From: Saccharothrix syringae
GTDB lineage: Bacteria; Actinomycetota; Actinomycetes; Mycobacteriales; Pseudonocardiaceae
Assembly (NCBI RefSeq): GCF_009498035.1
Contig: NZ_CP034550.1
Span: 2,790,001-2,854,000, forward strand
DNA: 64,000 bases
Reading direction: 5' to 3'
Made by a program: the position numbers and the translations under genes. Below, one piece after another: positions 61,309-64,000 of this stretch; position 1 is the stretch's first letter, and each line of letters opens with the position of its first letter. The notes beneath the pieces are model-generated. The model was not told where the DNA came from. It did not search any database and saw only the letters and a program-made list of their open reading frames with translations.

Positions 61309-64000
61309 GCGCGACCCGGAGCGGCGCGCACCGCATCGCGATCGTCGGCATGGCCTGCCGCTACCCCGACGCGAACGGCCCCGACGAGCTGTGGCAGACC
61401 GTCCTCGGGCGGCGGCGGGCGTTCCGGCGCATCCCGTCGACCAGGCTGTCGCCGGACTACGTCGGGTCGCCGGACGACCCGGACCGGACCTACGTCACGC
61501 GCGCCGGCCTGCTGCGCGACTGGACGTTCGACCGGCCGCGGTTCGGCGTGCCCGGCCCGCTGCACCGGGCCGCGGACCACGCGCACTGGCTCGCCCTCCA
61601 GGTCGCGGCGGAGGCGCTGGCGGACGCGGGGTTCCCGGACGCGGCCGGGCTCGACCGCGACCAGGTCGGCGTGCTGCTGGGCAACTCCCTGACCGGCGAG
61701 TTCACCCGCGCCCACCAGTTGCGGCTGCGGTGGCCGTTCGTGCGGCGCGCGGCCCGCGCCGCGCTGGAGCGGACCGGCACCGACCCGGACGAGGCGGCGC
61801 GGGTGCTGACCGCGCTGGAGGAGCTGGTCAAGCAGCCGTTCCCGGTGCCGGGCGACGAGTCGCTGGCCGGCGCGCTGGCCAACACGATCGCCGGCCGCGT
61901 CTGCAACCACTTCGACTTCCACGGCACCGGGTACGCGGTGGACGGCGCCTGCGCGTCGAGCCTGCTCGCGGTGACCACCGCGTGCCGCGCGCTGGCGGCG
62001 GGCGAGCTGGACTTCGCCCTGGCCGGCGGGGTGGACCTGAGCCTCGACCCGTTCGAGCTGGTCGGCTTCGCCCGCCTCGGCGCCCTCGCCGTCGACGAGA
62101 TGCGCGTCTACGACGCCGAGCCGACCGGTTTCCTGCCGGGCGAGGGGTGCGGCGTGGTGGCCCTGGTGCGCGCCGAGGACGCCGGGCGCGCCGGCCTGCG
62201 CACCTACGCCGAGATCCTGGGGTGGGGCACCTCCTCCGACGGCGCCGGCGGCCTGACCAGGCCCGAGGTCTCCGGCCAGGCCCTCGCCCTGGCGCGGGCC
62301 CACCGCCTGGGCGGGGTGGACCCGACCTCGATCGACCTGGTGGAGGGGCACGGCACCGGCACCCGGCTCAACGACGTCACCGAGCTGACCGTGCTGCGCG
62401 CGGCGCTGGCGGGTCGTGCGACGCCGGCCGCGCTGGGGTCGGTCAAGGCCAACATCGGCCACACCAAGGCGGCCGCGGGGGTCGCGGGTCTGGTGAAGGC
62501 GGCCCTCGCGGTGCACCACCGGGTGCTGCCGCCGACGACCGGGTGCCGCACGCCGCACGAGCTGCTGCGCGAGCCCGGCACGCCGCTGCGGGTGCTGGCG
62601 GAGGCCGAGCCGTGGTCGAACCCGGTGCCGCGGGCGGCGGTGTCGGCCATGGGGTTCGGCGGGATCAACGCCCACCTGGTTCTGGGCGGTGCCGAGCGGG
62701 GTGGTGGGGTGCCCGCGGACTTGCCCGGGGACTGGCGGGCCTGGGCCGAGCCACGCCCCGAGGAGCAGGTGCTGGTGCTCGGCGGCGACTGCGCGCGGGA
62801 CCTCGTCGCGGTGCTCGACCGCCTGGTCGCGCGGGCACCCGGGTTGAGTAACGCGGAGGTGCACGACCTCGCCGCCACGGCCGCCGAGGCGGCGCCCCAC
62901 CGCGCCCCGGTCCGCTGCGCCCTGGTGGCGCGCACCCCGGACGAGCTGGCGAGCGTTGCGGAACGGGCCCGCGCCCGCCTCGCCGGCGACCTCCGGCCGG
63001 TCGCGGCTGACGATGCGGCGAGCGCGCCCACCCGCCTCGCCGGCGACCTCCCGCCGGTCGTGGTCGACGAGGCCGGGTTCGCCGTCGGCGCCGGCGCGCC
63101 CGCCCGCGTCGGGCTGCTGTTCCCCGGTCAGGCATCGCCGGTCCGCGCCGCGCTGCCCGCGTGGGCGCGCTCGCTCCGGGTCCCGGAACCGCCCGCCGAC
63201 CTGGAGATCACCGACGGTGCCGTGGACACGGCGGTCGCCCAGCCCGCGATCGCGCGGCAGTCCCTGGCCGGGCTGGCCTGGTTGGCCCGGACGGACTGCG
63301 CACCGGTCGGCGCGGTCGGGCACAGCCTCGGCGAGATCCCGGCGCTGGTCTGGGCCGGTGCGCTCACCGCGCGGGCCGCGCTGGACCTGGTGACCGCGCG
63401 CGGCGCGCTGGTGGCCCGGTACGGGGCTCGGGGCACCGCCATGGCGAGCCTGCGCACCGACGCGACCACCGCCGAGGCCCTGGTGAAGGAGACGCGGGCG
63501 ACCATCGCCGCGCTCAACGGACCCCGGCAGACCGCGATCGCCGGTCCGGCCGAGGACGTCGCGGAGGTGGTGGACCGGGCCCGGGCGCAGGACATCGTGG
63601 CGATCCCGCTGCCGGTCTCCCACGGGTTCCACAGCGCGGCGATGGCACCGGTGCGGCCCCGGTTCGGCGAAGTGCTCGCGCGCACGGCTTTCGCCCCGCC
63701 GGCCGGCCGGGTCTTCTCCACGGTGACCGGCGAGCCGGTCGAGGACCCGGCCGACCTGCTGCTGCGGCAACTGGTGGAGCCCGTGCGCTTCCAGGACGCG
63801 CTGGAGAACCTGGCCGCCCGGTGCGACCTGCTGGTCGAGGTCGGCGCCGGTGCGGCGCTGACCGGCCTGGCCCGGGAACTGGGCACCGCCGCGCCCGCCG
63901 TGGCCATGGACTGCGCCGGCGACCCGCGCCGCCACGCGCTGGTGGCCGCGGCGCTGGCCGCGGCCGGCGTGGACACCGCGGCGGTCTGGTACCGGCGCGG
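61305..64000 (+). CDS. pksE: Enediyne polyketide synthase PKSE (5' part: KS-AT)
   Basis: The first 898 residues of an iterative type I PKS are visible, and the gene leaves the window at 64000. The ketosynthase (about 9-465) opens IAIVGMACRYPDANGPDELW. Its catalytic cysteine is C216 in AVDGACASSLLAV and its histidines are H349 in EGHGTGT and one in NIGHTKAAAG. The sequence DGACASS and the placement after E3-E4-E5 are characteristic of enediyne synthases. A linker follows, then the acyltransferase with LLFPGQ and S674 in VGHSLGEIPAL, ending with HGFHSAAM. The family continues with ACP, KR, DH and PPTase domains. It makes the linear polyene precursor. ATG at 61305 overlaps E5 by 4 nt. Whether the enediyne is 9- or 10-membered cannot be told. 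Confidence 0.95.
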   Translation, partial: MSATRSGAHRIAIVGMACRYPDANGPDELWQTVLGRRRAFRRIPSTRLSPDYVGSPDDPDRTYVTRAGLLRDWTFDRPRFGVPGPLHRAADHAHWLALQVAAEALADAGFPDAAGLDRDQVGVLLGNSLTGEFTRAHQLRLRWPFVRRAARAALERTGTDPDEAARVLTALEELVKQPFPVPGDESLAGALANTIAGRVCNHFDFHGTGYAVDGACASSLLAVTTACRALAAGELDFALAGGVDLSLDPFELVGFARLGALAVDEMRVYDAEPTGFLPGEGCGVVALVRAEDAGRAGLRTYAEILGWGTSSDGAGGLTRPEVSGQALALARAHRLGGVDPTSIDLVEGHGTGTRLNDVTELTVLRAALAGRATPAALGSVKANIGHTKAAAGVAGLVKAALAVHHRVLPPTTGCRTPHELLREPGTPLRVLAEAEPWSNPVPRAAVSAMGFGGINAHLVLGGAERGGGVPADLPGDWRAWAEPRPEEQVLVLGGDCARDLVAVLDRLVARAPGLSNAEVHDLAATAAEAAPHRAPVRCALVARTPDELASVAERARARLAGDLRPVAADDAASAPTRLAGDLPPVVVDEAGFAVGAGAPARVGLLFPGQASPVRAALPAWARSLRVPEPPADLEITDGAVDTAVAQPAIARQSLAGLAWLARTDCAPVGAVGHSLGEIPALVWAGALTARAALDLVTARGALVARYGARGTAMASLRTDATTAEALVKETRATIAALNGPRQTAIAGPAEDVAEVVDRARAQDIVAIPLPVSHGFHSAAMAPVRPRFGEVLARTAFAPPAGRVFSTVTGEPVEDPADLLLRQLVEPVRFQDALENLAARCDLLVEVGAGAALTGLARELGTAAPAVAMDCAGDPRRHALVAAALAAAGVDTAAVWYRR

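Overview
The window is very GC-rich DNA with third-position GC bias, GTG/TTG starts and many 4-nt stop/start overlaps. This points to a filamentous actinomycete. The gene mix (ECF42/DGPF, SpoIIE/STAS signalling, RppA-type PKS, enediyne PKS) fits Pseudonocardiaceae such as Saccharothrix, Lentzea or Actinosynnema, but no marker fixes the genus. I see no rRNA, tRNA, CRISPR array, insertion sequence or phage module.

Left part (1-9.4 kb), housekeeping and signalling: a PAS-GAF-PAS-SpoIIE phosphatase cut by the left edge faces a STAS anti-sigma antagonist. Then come an isolated F-type ATPase subunit a gene, an NB-ARC/TPR STAND protein, a methyltransferase-TetR pair behind a perfect 48-bp palindrome, GrpB, YnfA, a broken DUF4328 gene and a pirin.

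Xylan region (9.5-26.3 kb): GH67 alpha-glucuronidase on the plus strand. A seven-gene minus-strand operon runs GH3, two ABC permeases, binding lipoprotein, hairpin, GH39, YesL, GH42. A divergent LacI-family regulator and a CE7 acetyl esterase follow. No ABC ATPase is encoded, so a shared MsiK-type ATPase elsewhere is expected. CGAAA-type palindromes before GH67 and GH3 suggest one regulon.

Middle (26.3-34.8 kb): secreted subtilase, DUF2203, SulP transporter, and a compact MOSC / iron-sulfur reductase / acetamidase group.

Specialised metabolism (34.8-64 kb): a five-gene minus-strand operon encodes a glycosyltransferase, an RppA-like type III PKS, two further methyltransferases and a MycE/TylE-like sugar O-methyltransferase. 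This suggests a methylated, glycosylated tetrahydroxynaphthalene-type product. It is divergent from a secreted FG-GAP/ASPIC-UnbV (CRTAC1) protein. A sulfur-flavoured segment follows (MBL-rhodanese, Tat-exported class V aminotransferase, ArsR-rhodanese), then an AhpD-like protein, lipase, VOC protein, two DHA2 exporters and an ECF42/DGPF pair. A second secreted CRTAC1 paralogue is divergent, across a palindrome-rich regulatory region, from the enediyne core operon E3(UnbL)-E4(UnbV)-E5(UnbU)-PKSE. The PKSE is cut by the right edge after its KS and AT domains. The window therefore holds the left part of a probable enediyne gene cluster, with three UnbV-superfamily proteins within 20 kb.
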